From the NCBI GenBank assembly GCA_025765615.1, contig JAIVFJ010000276.1, forward strand, positions 1 through 64,000: a stretch of 64,000 nucleotides of DNA. Reading direction: 5' to 3'. The notes beneath the pieces are model-generated. The model saw nothing but the letters and a program-made list of their open reading frames with translations, was not told where the DNA came from and searched no databases. The position numbers and the translations under genes are program-made. The DNA is from Zopfochytrium polystomum. Lineage: Eukaryota > Chytridiomycota > Chytridiomycetes > Chytridiales > Chytridiaceae. Within the stretch, counting starts at the first letter, position 1; each line of letters starts with the position of its first letter. Positions 1 through 13,200 of the stretch are shown here, one piece after another.

Positions 1-1731
1 CGGCAAACAATGTCGTAACAAAGTATTAGTTTTGATTCGGGAATTCCGTACGCTGTAACAAGGTGTTTCACAGCTGAGTCCATATACTTGAACCCCTCTC
101 CCCTGTCAATGTCTAATTTCGAAGGTTTGGAAAATGCATCTGCAAATGCAAACTTTGACATACCAAGAACTGCAGTTACTACCCCATGTGCACATGAAGT
201 TCCGAAAATTCCATTCACGTCGTTTTTTTTGTCATATCCGATTCGGTGGTCTGCAGCGAAAAACGTTGCTTTGCATTCACTGTCCGCCTTCGATGCGTTG
301 GGAATGCTTGAAATAAGAGGTTGAAAATACTCCACGCAGTGCGGGTACTTTACTGCAGCTCCTCCTCCCCCTTTGGTGTACCTTAAATGGCTTGCAGAGA
401 AATAGCCGTCACCTGCCTTCCTATACAATTTAATAGGAGCCAGTTTCATCTTCATCGTACCAGGAAGATGGGATGAATGTCAACATTGAAAATCTGGCCG
501 AGCAGCGAGTCTTTTGGTGAGCCAAGCCTGTCATCTGGCTTGTGGACAGCAACACAAGGGCACTCATGCCGTCCATGACCGAAACTGTCCACGATACTTT
601 GGGAGAGCCGGCCGTGTTTCGCAAGATGTAATATGACTGAAAAGTTTTTCAACGCTGCTAAAAATTGGCGATACACTGACGGACGAGATACTGGAAACAT
701 TTCGTCGTCACATTGCCAAATTAAGGCGGTTGCAACGGATTGCGCGCTTGCACCCAGTAGAGTTAAATGTTTCGCGATACGAAGAAGCTTGAAGCTGAAA
801 GCAGAGGCTAAAGAGTTGTAAGTTTGGGGCAGTTAATGAGGATTGGAAAATTACCTGGCTGGCGAATTGTTGAAGGCATGAAACCCAGTTTAGTTAGAAT
901 GTGGGTCGGACCATGCGTACACGAGGGTACTAGCACAGTCTCCTTAGTTTGAATTCCGTAAAGAGTTGATTCAAAAGCCATGTGCCGGCTGTCGTGACCA
1001 CAACAAGCAAGAAATTTGTTTGGTCTGTCCTTGGTCGAAATCATATGGCAAACCATCGAGCTTTGGTGAACGCGAATGTGTTCTTCGCAAAGCCATCCAT
1101 TCATGCCACTCATTCGGCAAGTGCTGCAGCTTGCTCTTCCACGTTCAATGCAGTCGCCAAATCCACAAACAGCCTCCGCTGATTCAATCGATGGATACTG
1201 CCACAGCACGTAGTTTTTCAAAATGCCCATTGACGCCTCCTCAAAATCCTTTTGCTCACGTTGCTGCCTTTTGAGATATGTCTCACGATGAGTTGAGGGA
1301 GGAGCGTCGACTGGTTGTGAGTTTGAGAGAGGTGCAAAACCGAATTGCTCATCAAAAACGTCTGAGTTCACAAGAAAGTAAGAACACGAAAGTAAGAACA
1401 CGAAAGTGATTACAGAACCAGGATTACATGGGTCTCGTTGCCAGCCTGCCTCTGCTCTAGACAATTGTTCCTGCTGGGCAGCTTCAGCTCTTCGAAGAGC
1501 AGCTTGTCGTTTTCTGCCTCGTTCGGCTGCATCACTAATCTGGTCATCGGTTGGCCTAGTCCTCCGAAGGTGTTCTTGACGAAGCCCTTTCAAAAACATC
1601 TCATGATCCAGTCGAGATTGCCCCACAAGAATCGGCCTGAGTGGATTGAGCCAGACGCCATCGTCATACTCTGGGATGAAACTGACTTCCTGGAAAGTCC
1701 CAGTCGACGTTCGCTTTTTCCTAAGATCCAA
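1..1731 (-). pseudogene. KDZ-type transposase with Cys-rich N-terminal region, partial and decayed
   Basis: Coding traces run right to left and leave the window at base 1. The longest open part (1731-808) holds a Cys/His cluster (CGFGDC, CSTC, LCEEH) like the zinc-binding regions that precede the catalytic part of KDZ (Kyakuja-Dileera-Zisupton) transposases. Further downstream, in other frames, are pieces matching the catalytic region: FNVDIHPIFLVR (about 452-490), then YRKAGDGYF, and GIFGTSCAHGVV followed by KFAFADAF (about 150-215), which resembles the SCRHG segment of that family. All three minus frames are needed and a stop follows the Cys-rich part, so the copy is either frameshifted or holds introns I could not define. 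Decay is more likely. Seen: motifs and frame breaks. Known: KDZ elements are common in fungi. Inferred: inactive remnant. Confidence 0.6.
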
Positions 1732-2869
1732 CTTAGTTGATGATCTTCCCAGTCACGATTGGAGGACGAACTTGGATGATTGTTGGTTCATGGCTATTTA
1801 TTGCAGGTTCAAAGTTTGCCTGCCTTGTACCCCCAGCACACCGCTTTTGATCTTTACTGTAAGGGGCAAACAATGATGGCGATCTCCACTGAGGAATATC
1901 ATGGTTGGAACAGATCATTAAGAAAGAGAACGCCAGATCCGGCGTGGGGAACGGAGGCGGCGTTCTTGCAACACAGGCAAGCCCATAGTGGCAAATGCGA
2001 TCGGGACAGCCCATATGCGGTGAAGACGAGACAGGTCTCTCCACAGCGATGGTGAAAGTACTGAAGGGAATCGGTGATGAGCAACCCTTGAGTTGTTGTT
2101 GTAGGGGAGGGAAGGGCAAGAAAGAAGGGGCGAGGAACTGAGAGGAGAAAGCTGCGGCGAGATCAGCTTGACCTGGCCTCCAGATTGCCTTCGTCCCAAT
2201 AGATCAGTTTCTGACTGTCTGTGCTTGTTTGGTCTGACTATCTCCTATCAGCCTGTCTGTCTGTCTGTCTGTCTGTCTGCTTGCCGGTGTGCCTGTTCAC
2301 GTCATGTTTTTTTTTTTTTTTTTTTTTGGTTTTTGTTCAGTTTGGCCGAAGGGGCACCGGGAGACAGGGCGTGCAAAACCGCGCCCTGCACTGCAGGCAA
2401 ACCGACTCGTCGGTTGAGAGGGTCGTGCAGGATCACAGTTCCATCGCTTGTGTGGGTGGGTGAACGAGGTGCTCTCACTCTCTCTCTCCCCCTCCACCAA
2501 CGCGCTTCTTTTATATTACTACACCTTCGACATTCCAGCGAGGGAGGGTATCCATTGTAATATTTACGGTACATGTAAATAAAGGAAACTTGACCACATC
2601 TCTTACGTCCAAAAATAAAATAAAAAGAAAATACACAAAACTCAACGACCAACTGCGCACTTGAGCAGCTCCACCACCACACATTCATTTTTTAATAAGG
2701 TGTGTGTGTGTGTGTGTTTGTGTGTGTAGTATGTAAATATTGTATTTATCTGATTCTTTGCGCAGAGAGTGCGTGCGTCACCGTGTGTGAGGGTTGAGAT
2801 TACGTTGTGGAGAAAGAGGTTGTGTGTGTATGCGAGAGAGTGCGAGCGAGAGAGTGAGAGAGAGTGAGA

Positions 2870-2909
<40 letters not shown>

Positions 2910-3394
2910 GTGATGGGAAGCAAATACGTTGAGAAGAAAGGGAAGGAGACAGGGAGTGAGTGAGGATTACCGAGTGGATGGTGGGCGCTGCCTGCTGCGA
3001 CACACCCCAACACACACTCACACGCACACACACACACACCCATTCGCAAGCGAGAGAGAGGGTTGAGCAAGAAAAGCAAACGTAAAAATTCGAAAAATTC
3101 ATGGTTTGATTGTTGTTGGATTGAGATGGCTGCTCGCTTGCTGCATGGCTCTCTGTCTGTTCTCAGTCGGACGGAGCCGCCGCCAGTCACGTCCTATTCA
3201 CAACATACGTTTGTTTTTGTTGTCAGTCTCCCTGTGAGCGAACTGTCAATCGAGCGCTCTATCGCTCGCCCTCCTCTGCTTCTCCTTCTTTCGTTTGCTC
3301 TCGCTGATGTCTTGTCTGTCTCTCTGCCTGTGTCTCGCCTCTAGCGTTGTCTGTCTGTCCCGTGGAAGGAAGTGCGTCCTCCTTTTTCGAGTGA

Positions 3395-3430
<36 letters not shown>

Positions 3431-4477
3431 GCAAGAGGCAGAGAGGGAGAGAGACAGACAGACGTTGAGAGGGAGAAAGGCAGAGAGAGGGTGAGCAAAC
3501 GCGCCTGACCCATCGGGAATTGGGAAAAAGACAGAGACAACCTCCCTTGGGGAGGAAAGGAGTCCCGACAGGCTGGACAGCGAGAAGGAAATGGAATGGG
3601 AGAGCGACACGAGAGGCAGAAAGGATGAGAAAGACAGACTGATGCATTTTTGGGAGAGGAAATAGAGGCAAAAGCATTTGCAAGACCGTGGGACAGACTG
3701 GCATTTGGGCAGACAAAGCCAATCACTACTGCACATCAAGCGGCCGACAGAGGCGAAAGAGCGTGCGAAATTGTGAATAGAAAGATTAGCATCGAACTGA
3801 CCAAGCTGACAGACCACCTGCCGATTGAAAAGGAGTGGGCATCCGACAGAAACCAAAATTTGAAAAGTTAGAGCAGACAGATAGACAGACAGGGTCACTC
3901 TCATCTCTTTTTCAAGCTGCCCCGCAAACACGACTGTCTCTCGCCCTTTCTTCCTGTTCAGTCTGCTCAGTCTGTCGCCCTTATCTCTCCCCTCTGTCGC
4001 TTGCTCTTTCTCTTAAGCTCTGTCGCGCGACCAGTAGTTCTCTTTCTCAGGGTCATCGCAGTCTGTCCCCTCCCCTCTTGGTCGCCCCCTGTCGCTCTCC
4101 CTCTGTCCTCCGACGCTCTGTCGCGCTCTCTGTCCTGGCGTGCCAGTCTCCCGCCCTCTCTCGCCAAACATATACACCCCATCCACTCACCCCCGTTCCT
4201 CCCACCCCCCGCTCACACTCTCTCACTCACTCCTCACCCACTCACTACCGATACTTTCCCCTCGTACTCACTCACTCACTCACTCACTCACTCACTCCTC
4301 GCTCGCTCGCACGCTACCTTTCTCTCTTAAGACTGTTCAACCCGCCCGCCGCTAAACGCTCCTCGTCGTAGTAGTAGAAGTAGTGCTTGTGCCCCCCTTA
4401 CTCACTCAACAGAGGGTGAGGGAGTCTTCCCTTTTTTTTTTTTTCGTGACGGCCAGCTCCCACCCCGCGATCTGCGG
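1732..4477. other. Gene-free spacer rich in simple repeats
   Basis: No credible gene seen. It holds a (CTGT)n run at about 2259-2280, poly-T at 2307-2328, (GT)n at about 2700-2728, long purine tracts (GAGA)n at about 2840-2908 and 3399-3428, and a (TCAC)n tract near 4261-4296. An open frame at 2119-1733 (minus) lies directly upstream of the KDZ remnant and may be part of it. The pyrimidine-rich stretch 3890-4477, ending in a 14-base T run, is probably the promoter/leader side of the PHD gene. Confidence 0.6.
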
Positions 4478-6509
4478 ATGACAGCTGTTCCTACTACTCT
4501 CTACAGCAGCAATAGCAGCAGCGGCAGCATCAACTACAAACCTCCGTCAACGGAAGCCTTCCAGCAGCATCATCACCACCAGCCACCGCGGCCCTTCTCC
4601 CAGGCCTTTTCCGCCGCCCCCCCACTGCCGCAGGCCAACAGTGGCAACGCATACCCGATTGAAACCCAGACTCCGAGCCGCGGCACAGCTCACGACAACA
4701 ACCAGCCGGCACTTGCCCACCACCACCCCCGCCCTCCCCTCCCGCAGCAGCACAACGACGGCGGCATGCACAGAACCAACGGCGCGTACCACGCTCCCTC
4801 GGGATCTTCTTATGGAAGCGTGATGAGCTTCCCGACCTCGTCCTCGTACGCCACCACCAACCCACCGTCTTCCGCATATCACTCTCAGCCAACCCACATG
4901 AATTCGTTTGGCTTCTCGGACATGGCATCGTTCAACCCTCCCCCGCCGCCCGCATCGCTGATTAACACCCAAGGCGGATACCCATCCGCACCGCCTCAAA
5001 CCGCCACCGCCGCCTCGACTGGCCTTGCGAAATTGGCATCCCACCCCGCACCGGACAGGAATCCCAGGGCAAAGCGAAAACGTGAAGGCGAAGCCGGTGA
5101 GGAGTCCCAAGTGATTTCTGCGTGCAAACTTTATTAACCTTTTAGTTTGGACAGGCGAACCTCCCCAGCAGCCGGCGCCTCGACACACCGCTCACGAATG
5201 TCTGATTTGCTCCATCCAGACAAACGCGGCAGGCAACCGCATTGTGGCGTGCTCGTCCTGCCACAAGGGCTACCACCAGCTGTGCCACGTCCCGCCGCTC
5301 CCCGACTCGTTAACGAAACCCAAGGACCGATCATCCCCATGGGTGTGCTCCGCCTGCATCGCTGCCGGCGCTGTTCCCAATGACGTTGCCGCGGCCGCCA
5401 TCCGAATGACGTCGGCTTCGTCAAAGAGCTCGCCCTCGACCAACGGCGGCGCAATCTTCGGTTTGGGCTTTGACCCGACGGGCGACCTGTTTTCCGCGCC
5501 GCGCTTCCCAGACGGAACGCCGAGCTGTCTGGCGTGCTACCAGCCTCTGGAAGCTGGCGTCATCACAACCGAGTTCTTTGAGTCGTCAAAACCACCAACA
5601 CGCGTCGAGGACGTGTGGCCAAACGTGTTTCGGCGACTCTGCTCACTCTGCCGCCCACAAATGAAAATGGTTTGTATGTCTTGTTTTCACTTCGTCGATG
5701 TCTTACTCTTACGACCAAACAACAATCAGAGGCAAGGTTTGATCTCGCAGCTGTCGCCCATCGCCATCACCACCATCGTCCTCCAATGCGCGGTTCGCTA
5801 CGTTGAGGTCGGGCAGCTCCTAAAGTCAGAGCCAAACGCCACGACGATGCTCAACTTTTCGTACCGAGCGCCCGCCTCCCCGCCCATTCCACCCACGGCT
5901 GATGGTCTGACGACGCCGCCCGCGGTCGACTCCCGGCTGAGCCGAGCAAAAATGCCCTTCAACGGATTCAAGAAGCGGAAAGAGAGACATAAGCACGTTC
6001 CTCACCCGGAAGGCAACTACGAGAATATGATTGCCAAGACGCTGTCGACTCTGAACGAGCCCAAAGGTAACAGGAATTTTGATTTGCTACCTCGAATTCC
6101 ATCTGCCACCCCCCACTCCCTTATACTTACAATCCAATGTTTCCTCTTTCTAACAGGAACCCGCCTCAAAAACCTGTTCAACGCCATGGAAAGCACGTAC
6201 CACGGCCTCCCTGCCTCGTTCCGGCAGTCGGCGTCGCAAGCGCTCAAGAAGGGAATCGCTCGCGGCCGGTTCATCAAAGTCGCAACGGCGGTTTACCGAC
6301 TCAACAACGACTACGTCGGCCGCCCTTCCCGCGCTAGCAAAAAGGGCGGCGGTGGAGACGGGTCGGGGAACGCCGGTGCCGGCGGCGGCGGCGGAGGCCC
6401 CGACGAAGGTGCCAATGGCAGTGCGATCGGGGGAGGAAACGAAGGCGGAGGGCAAGAAGGAACCAGCGAGAGCGAAAGCGAAGAGGAGGACGAGGAGAGC
6501 GACGAGTAA
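4478..6509 (+). CDS. PHD-finger protein with a linker-histone-like (H15) domain
   Basis: Four exons join in frame: 4478-5096, 5155-5669, 5730-6066 and 6157-6509, giving 607 residues. Residues 1-205 are Ser/Pro/His/Gln-rich and probably disordered, ending in a basic KRKREGE patch. A PHD finger follows at about 220-270: CLIC, CSSC, HKGYHQLC and WVCSAC supply the C4-H-C3 zinc ligands. PHD fingers usually read histone H3 tails. Residues about 440-530 (starting GNYENMIAKTLSTLNE and ending IARGRFIKVATAVYRL) look like the winged-helix H15 fold of linker histones, which binds nucleosomal DNA. The C-terminus is Gly-rich and ends in an acidic run (ESESEEEDEESDE). Expected role: nuclear chromatin reader. 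The 5097-5154 and 6067-6156 introns have clear GT/AG borders; the 5670-5729 intron has a weaker donor. PHD call is firm, H15 call moderate. Confidence 0.8.
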
Positions 6510-6688
6510 AAAACAAGTCCTTTGCGGTTCTCGGTTTCCCAGTGCCCCACTCCTCGCCGTTCTGCCCGACATCAATCTTCTTCGCTCTCACCTTATCCTT
6601 TGCCAGAGCGATACACCCGTTTTTGTGGTTTTCTGGAATGGAGCTTTCTTTTATTAGCCCTTCCTGCAATTGCGTGTTAGTGCCTGTG

Positions 6689-6746
<58 letters not shown>

Positions 6747-7239
6747 CGTTTGCTTGCTTGCGTGTGAGCATGTCTGTTCGTCAAAGTCCATCGTTTCCTT
6801 CACTTCCTTCTTTCCCGACTTGCTGCTTGTTTTCACTCCTTTCGCACTTAATTCTTTTTCCTCTTCATTTTCGACATAACCTTTTTTTTTTTTTTTTTTT
6901 CGCTTGCAAACTCCCGACCCCCAAACCCGCATTTAGCTCACCTCCCCTGTCTTTGCTTCTTTTCGTCCAGTCCGGTTGAGTCTACCACCGGTTGGACGGC
7001 CCTTGTGTTGTAGGGAATGCACCTATCTTGCAGTGTTAGTTCTTCCCGCCTTTACTTTTTTCCTTTTCTTCTCCCCAAATACAAGAAACGTCGATGTAAT
7101 TGCAAAAACAAAAGTTCCCCTCGAACGAAACAAGAAAAAAAAAGAAGAAAAAGGATTCCTTCGGCAACTTCATTCAACCCGCGAACGGCACAACTTGTAC
7201 AAACAACCACCCCCGCGCCTCATACCCAAGAGCGCCAAA
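6510..7239. repeat. Intergenic (GT)n microsatellite and homopolymers
   Basis: The stretch between the convergent PHD and F-box genes holds a (TG)n array at about 6685-6745, a poly-T tract at about 6883-6900 and a purine-rich stretch at about 7125-7155. It should contain both 3' UTRs. No gene seen. Confidence 0.7.
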
Positions 7240-9687
7240 CTACTTCATCGTCCTCCGGCGCAGGGCGCTCTGCCAAAGCGCGTCCGCACTCAACCCTTCG
7301 TCCCGCAGCCACCAGTCGCCCTCCACGACCTGCTCCGGCCACCCATCGGCCCCGGACGGCCGCAAGTCCGTGTACACCCTTTGCAGGCTTGGCCCGCGGC
7401 CCCGCACGCGCGCCCTTCCGCCGCTGCCGCCGCGCGACTCCCCCTCGCGCAGCAGCGCCCGCAAGTCGGCTTCGCCCATCCCCGCGCACTGCACCACCGA
7501 CACGGCCTCGAGCCGCGGCGCGTTCATGACGAGCGCGAGCACTGTCGCCAGCGTCGCGTGCGTCTTGGTCAGGCTGATGGAGCGGAGGTTCGGGAAGCGG
7601 CTGTTGAGGAAGAAGGAGCGGAGTTGCGGGTCGCTGATGTTTGTCTTTTTGATGGGGAGCGGGGGAAAGAGTTTGTGTCAAAGACGAGTATGGAACTCTC
7701 TTACAAACGCAAATGGACAAGCAGAAGGCCGCGTACCTGACACGAGATCGCGAGCACCTCCAACCTCGCCAGCTCCTCCCTCAGCGTTACCAGCATGTGG
7801 CTCATGAGCAAGCCCAGCGTGCCGGCGGTGTACCTTTCCAGCTCGACGCCGGCCACGTTCGGGCTCGTCCGCAGCAGCTCCTGCAATCCGGCGGCCGTCA
7901 TAGACGCGCACCACGTGAACGACACGTGCCGCAGAGCGGGCCGGTGCGCAAACGCCAGCAGTGTGCGGTCCGTCAGCCGCCGCGCGCACCGTGCCACCCC
8001 GCGGCTCTGCTCGTCGTCCAGCGCGATCCGCACCAGCTCCACCCCGCGCGCCAGTCGCGCCATCTGCTCCACCGCCCCGTCGTCCAGCTCGCAGTTCTTG
8101 AGTCGCAGCACCCGCAGCGCCGGCCGCGCCCGCGTCAGCGTCACCAGCGGGATGCCGCTGCCCCCGGCCACGACGCTGCCGTGCTGTCCCGCCGCCGTCA
8201 GGTCGCCGAGCGAGAGCAGGTACAGCGCGTCCCCGCACTCGTTCCACACGATCTCGGCCGCCTCCAGAGTCAGCTCCGCGCTCATGTCAATGCACACCGC
8301 CGTCAGCGTCGCGCCAAACAGCTCTAGCGCGGACGACAGCGTCGCCAGCGACGGCTGCAGCGAGATGCCGTACATACGAAGGCACTCGAGGTGGCGCAGG
8401 CCGTTCCGCGCCGGCGCCCCTTCGACTAGCGACGTCAGGTCGTACGTGACGGGGAGGTCGCGTGCGTTGAAGGCGTTCAGGTCCAGCACGCGCAGGTTGC
8501 ACGAGAGCTGGGATAGCACGCCTTCCAAGAGGTCCATCGTCTCGGGCGGCGCGTCGTCGATGAGGAGCGTGTCGAGGCGGCTGAAGATGGGGAGAAATCG
8601 CGAAATAACGTGGCGTTGGAGGCATCGGTTGCAGTCCATTTCTTCCGGGCCGTGCACGTGCTTGAGGTGGAGGCTTATTGTTTGCATGGAACGAAACCGG
8701 GACGGAAGAGGTCGCAAGCCGCGATTGAGGGTGAGTAAGGAGCGATACGACCGAGAGGAGAATTCCAGAAGCACACACAGGTACGACCTTACCTGGTCAA
8801 ATTCGGCAGCAGCAGGTTCAGAATGGGCAGCCACGGCACGTCGCAGTCGCAGCTGGGCATCACGAGATGCTTCACGTACCGCCCGACGCCGGCAAACGCC
8901 GCGAGCCGCTCCACGCGAAACTCGCTTTCCGACGGCGCCCTTTCGCTCCGCCAGACGAACTCGGCCACCTTTTCCACCAACGCGGGTTCCTCTGCCAGAA
9001 AGTGCGCAAACGACTCGTCGAGAAGGCGAAAAATCGGGTCGTCCACTGGCGGTAGCGATACGCTTGCGGCCGGCGGGTCGATGGCGATCAGCAGCGGGCG
9101 CAAGAGACCCGACGCAGTCGCGAGCGTGTCCTCGGTCGGTTGCGGCCGTTCCACTTTCAGCCAGGATTCGAACGGCGATCCGGCGAGAAGGTGCAAAAAG
9201 TGAAGGATGGTTCTGACGGGGCTGTGGCGGAAAGCCAGCAGCGAGTCCTGGTGGACGGGGAGAGCGACAATCTTGGTCTTTGGGCCGAGAAGATCAATGG
9301 CCGGATTGGTGCGAGCGGCGTTCAAGAGTGCGCATCTGGTTGTTTTTGTTTAAACAGATAAGATGATCGCAGGTGGGCATGGCACCGCACTGAGCGTGTG
9401 CGCGTTTTTGAGGGATCTCACTCGATGAAGGCGACCAGCTGCGCCGAGGTCTTCAGCTCGATGGATCGCCAGAGGAGGGAGCGGGCGATGTGGGACCAGG
9501 CGTGGCAGACGAGCGAGCACTCGCGGAGGGTGTGGGCGCTGTCGGCCGGATCGTCAAAGAGCGGAGAGGCCGCCGCCGCCAGGATGTGCGAGACGACGTC
9601 AATGGGGAGGAAAGGCACGGGCAGGGGGCGCGGGGAGCGCCGCGGCAGCAGCATCGGCGAGGACCAAGCAGATCCAAGGAACGCCAT
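7240..9687 (-). CDS. F-box protein with leucine-rich-repeat-like C-terminus
   Basis: Four exons join in frame: 9687-9422, 9335-8793, 8673-7737 and 7644-7240, giving 716 residues. The N-terminus carries an F-box at about residues 24-80: VPFLPIDVVSHILAAA, then LRECSLVCHAWSHIARSLLW. F-boxes dock on Skp1 and make the protein a substrate receptor of an SCF ubiquitin ligase. The rest has irregular leucine-rich segments such as PNLTSLHLKHV, LRVLDLNAFN, LRVLRLKNCELD and FPNLRSISLTKT, as expected for a substrate-binding solenoid. The exon 2/3 junction is supported because it rebuilds a good LRR strand (PNLTSLHL). Start chosen at the first Met before the F-box. The substrate cannot be inferred. Confidence 0.8.
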
Positions 9688-10277
9688 CCTGTTGATAGAC
9701 GCTGCCGAGAGAGCGAGCGAGCTGGGCGACGGAAACAGAGGAGGGGGGGCGAGATCGCACGCGGCCCCAGTGTTCAGCAGGTAGGATTAGCAGCAGCAGC
9801 AGCAGTAGCAGTTGCAGTAGTAGAAATAGCAGCAGCAGTAGAAGTTGTTGGCGGGGGGAAGCGGCAGGCGAAGGGGGGCGTTGGGTAGATCTAAGTGCAA
9901 AGTGGCGGTGGGCGGCGCGGGCAAGGCGGCGGAACTCGCCCGCCCTGACGGGAATGAAACGGATGTTATTTAGGAGGACCGCTAGTGCTGTTAACAGCAG
10001 CACTCCCGCTATTACTGCTACTACTACTACTACTACTACAAATACTACTAACACCTACGTGCTTGCATCCATGCATGCAAGCATGCACCTCCACTTGCGA
10101 TGACACTCAGTACGTATTACGGGCACTCGATTGTGAATGCTCTTGAAAATAGTAAAATCATCTCCACCTTCCCCCTCCTCTCAAACCTATTAGCACTTAT
10201 ACGACACACTCGTGAAGCAGATGCCCAGAAAAACACTACTGCTGAAGCCTAGAGATTACCTTGGCGTTTATTGCCCC
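9688..10277. repeat. Spacer with trinucleotide and pentanucleotide-like repeats
   Basis: This is the 5' side of the F-box gene and the 3' side of the PH gene. It has GCA-rich trinucleotide runs (about 9787-9845), a (TAC)n tract at about 10018-10038, and a short GCATGCAAGCATGCA palindromic cluster near 10062-10086. No gene seen. Confidence 0.6.
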
Positions 10278-13200
10278 TTAAACCTCCACCTCGTCCGCCG
10301 CGTCGTCTGCCGCCTCGTCCGCCGCCTCCAAGTACCCAGGGACGACAATGTCTCCGTCAAAGGACGTAGACGCCCTGCGAGGTCCTCGCCGTCGACTTGC
10401 GGTGGCGGCATCTGCCGAGCCCCGCCGTCTGCGCATTGCAGCTTCCGCAGCCGGTCGCGATCGTCCCGATGAAGTCGCCGACGCTGAATTTCGCCGCCGC
10501 AACCGGGGAGGCGGAGGGCCGCTGCTGTCCTTGCTTCGCCACCTCCTCTCCGCGCCGTCCAGCTTGACCAACGAGTGCTCCGCATCAATGTGTTCGCCAA
10601 ACGAAATATCAATGTCTCCCTGGCTCTTGCGGCGACTCCGACCCTTTAGCTCGGCGCTGCCTCTGCCGTCGTGAATTGTACGCGTGTTGACGGCGTCTGA
10701 GAAGGACACCCTCCGCCGGAGTGTTCCTGATAACGGGGGCGTTGTCCTTCCTTCTTCCTTTGAAGCGAGTGCTGAGCTTTCAATCGCAGCGGACAAGACG
10801 GGCTCCACGTTTCGGGCGCGAACCGTTCCGTCTTTCGCGATGCGCACGGAGAAGGGGGAAGTGTCCGCCAGCGGGCGTGAAGAGCTGCCGTCGCTGTGCT
10901 TGAAAAACCGCCTGTTGTGCGACCTTAGGAGTTCGTCAATGGACGAAGTCTCGACATCCGAGCCTGCGCCATCAACTTGATTCAAGCATCGCCGAAGCTC
11001 ATCGGCCGAGGGCGGCTGAAACGGGAACAGAACGCGCCTGCTCTTTTTCAATTCCAAGTCCGCGCCGACGGGGGTCAAATTTCCTGATTCGAATTCCGCA
11101 AAGAGATTCGACACTTGTACGGCCGCCGCAGCAGGATTCAGTACGATGGATGGGACTCGGCCTGCCTCGGCTGCGGTTTCAATGGAAAGAGAAAGAATCC
11201 CACTACATCGTTTATTCAGTTGGCCTTTGTGACGAACGAGAACGCACCCATTGACTTTTCCTTCCATCCAGCCGCTGTCATTATGGCTGCCATCCAGTCC
11301 AACTTGGCGTTCTCGGTCGCGGCAACGATCACCCACATCATTTCGTTTGCAGAACGCTCTGGTGCAGATACGGGCGGTGGCATCAGACGAAACGAATGTG
11401 GTAGCGCATTGAATGGAGATGGATCAACCACGCAGTCATCAAGCTTGATCAAAGCAGACGCCTCGCGACTCTGTTCAAGAAAAATACGAGTTATTCGACA
11501 CACATTAATGTGGTATGATAGTTACGTTTGGCTTTTTTAACAAGTATGCCTTGTTATCCTAAATTCTCGAATCAGCCTATTTATACAAAACTCTGAGGTG
11601 TTGATCGCAAATTACGGCACTCTCTACCTTGACTATCATCCACCGTTTCTTCCACTTGATCACAACCGCAGATAGTGCAACAGGCCTCTGACAGGCGGTG
11701 ACGAGACCCGCACAACTGTAACTGTGCTCCGCGTCGTAAGGAACCGGGTATCGCCACTTCATGTTCAGCTGTTGTCCCCCCGAAGAGTTAGATTTTCTCC
11801 TCAGATCTCTTAAATTGGTTGATATTGAGCTCACCCCAACCCATCTCAGCATTGGCTCGTCCTCCAAGTCTTCTGGGAGCCCGTTCGAAGACCATCCCCT
11901 CCGTTTCGGAATCTCTGCCATCGGCTCGCTCATTCGGCGCAAGGCTCCCTTTTTGGCCGCGTCGCTCGACCCAACCCCTCCCTCGTCCAAAGGCGACGCG
12001 ATCACCTGACTCCCCGCAAGCGTTGAGCCTGACCCCATTTCCCAGCCGCTTCCTCCGCCGCCGCCGCCGTCGCCGCCTTTCACGCTCGGCGCCTGGCCCG
12101 TCACGTTCTTGCGCGTAATCGGAATCGGCGCGGGCGCCTTCTTCATCTGCGCCGGGAACCGCGTGCGCGTCGTCATTACCCCAGAATCGGCTGACGCAAA
12201 TTTGGGCGCGGACCCGAGCGGCGTGAACGTTGGCGTCATGGCCGACTGTGCGGTGCCTGGGATCGCGTAGGCGGCCGGACGGACATCCACGCCGGCATCC
12301 GCCGCGTTGATGCCAGTGGTCACGACACGGGGCATATGAGATCGGGAAAATAAGCTTCAAAGGCGGCTCCACCAGTTTCTTGCGCTACTCTCAAAATTCG
12401 TTTGTTCATAAAATCCCCTCAGTTTTGACATTTTATATTTGGCCTGAATGCGCTGTTGTTCTGGAACTTGCAACATGGAGCGCTTCGACAGAGGCTCGCG
12501 TGCTGGACCACACTTCCTTTGAGATTGATGACCTTGTATTTTTAAACAGCGCGCCCAATCCCTGCATCGGATCGGTTGCCCACACGACTTGTGAGCTCGG
12601 GCAGTGTCAGTATCATTTCTCACCTTCATCCAAATTTGGTGTTCCGCCATAGAGAACGCCTCAAATTTGTACTTCTTCTCCTTGCAGATTATCCAAATCG
12701 AAAGTTCTGCACACTCTGCCCTCTCGGTAAAAGCGACCATTCGAACTAAAAGGTGAAAGAGTGACGATTCGGTTAGTACAGGGCAAATTAGTGAGCCTTC
12801 CGTGGTCGCTGCTCAGAAAGAAAAAAAAAGGGGGGAAAAAAAAAAAATTACAGAGGCGCAGAAAAGACGTCATCGATGTGGTTACCCATTTTCAAACGGG
12901 GCGCGTCGTCCACCGACGCCCTCGACTGCCAGCACAGCATTTTCGTGAACGGATTCACCGTCACAAAGCGTGCGTGCTTTCCGCCTGTTTTGGTGAACTT
13001 TGTCAACCACGCGCCGCGCATGAGAAAGGTCAGGCAGTCGGCACTGGACACGAGCGCCGCGTCCTGCAGTGGCCCCACAAAGTTTTGCTTTCTCGCGAGC
13101 GTTGACTCGTTGCTGAAGGAAAACGTCGTGGGTCTGGCTCGATCAGATGTTGAAAACCTACCGAAAAACATGTCTAATTATGATTCGCGGATTAGAGATT

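Noticed and set aside
2302..3931. Several 100-196-codon frames in the repeat-rich spacer
   Set aside because: Composed of Ser/Leu or His/Thr runs from (GA)n and (GT)n tracts; no conserved content.
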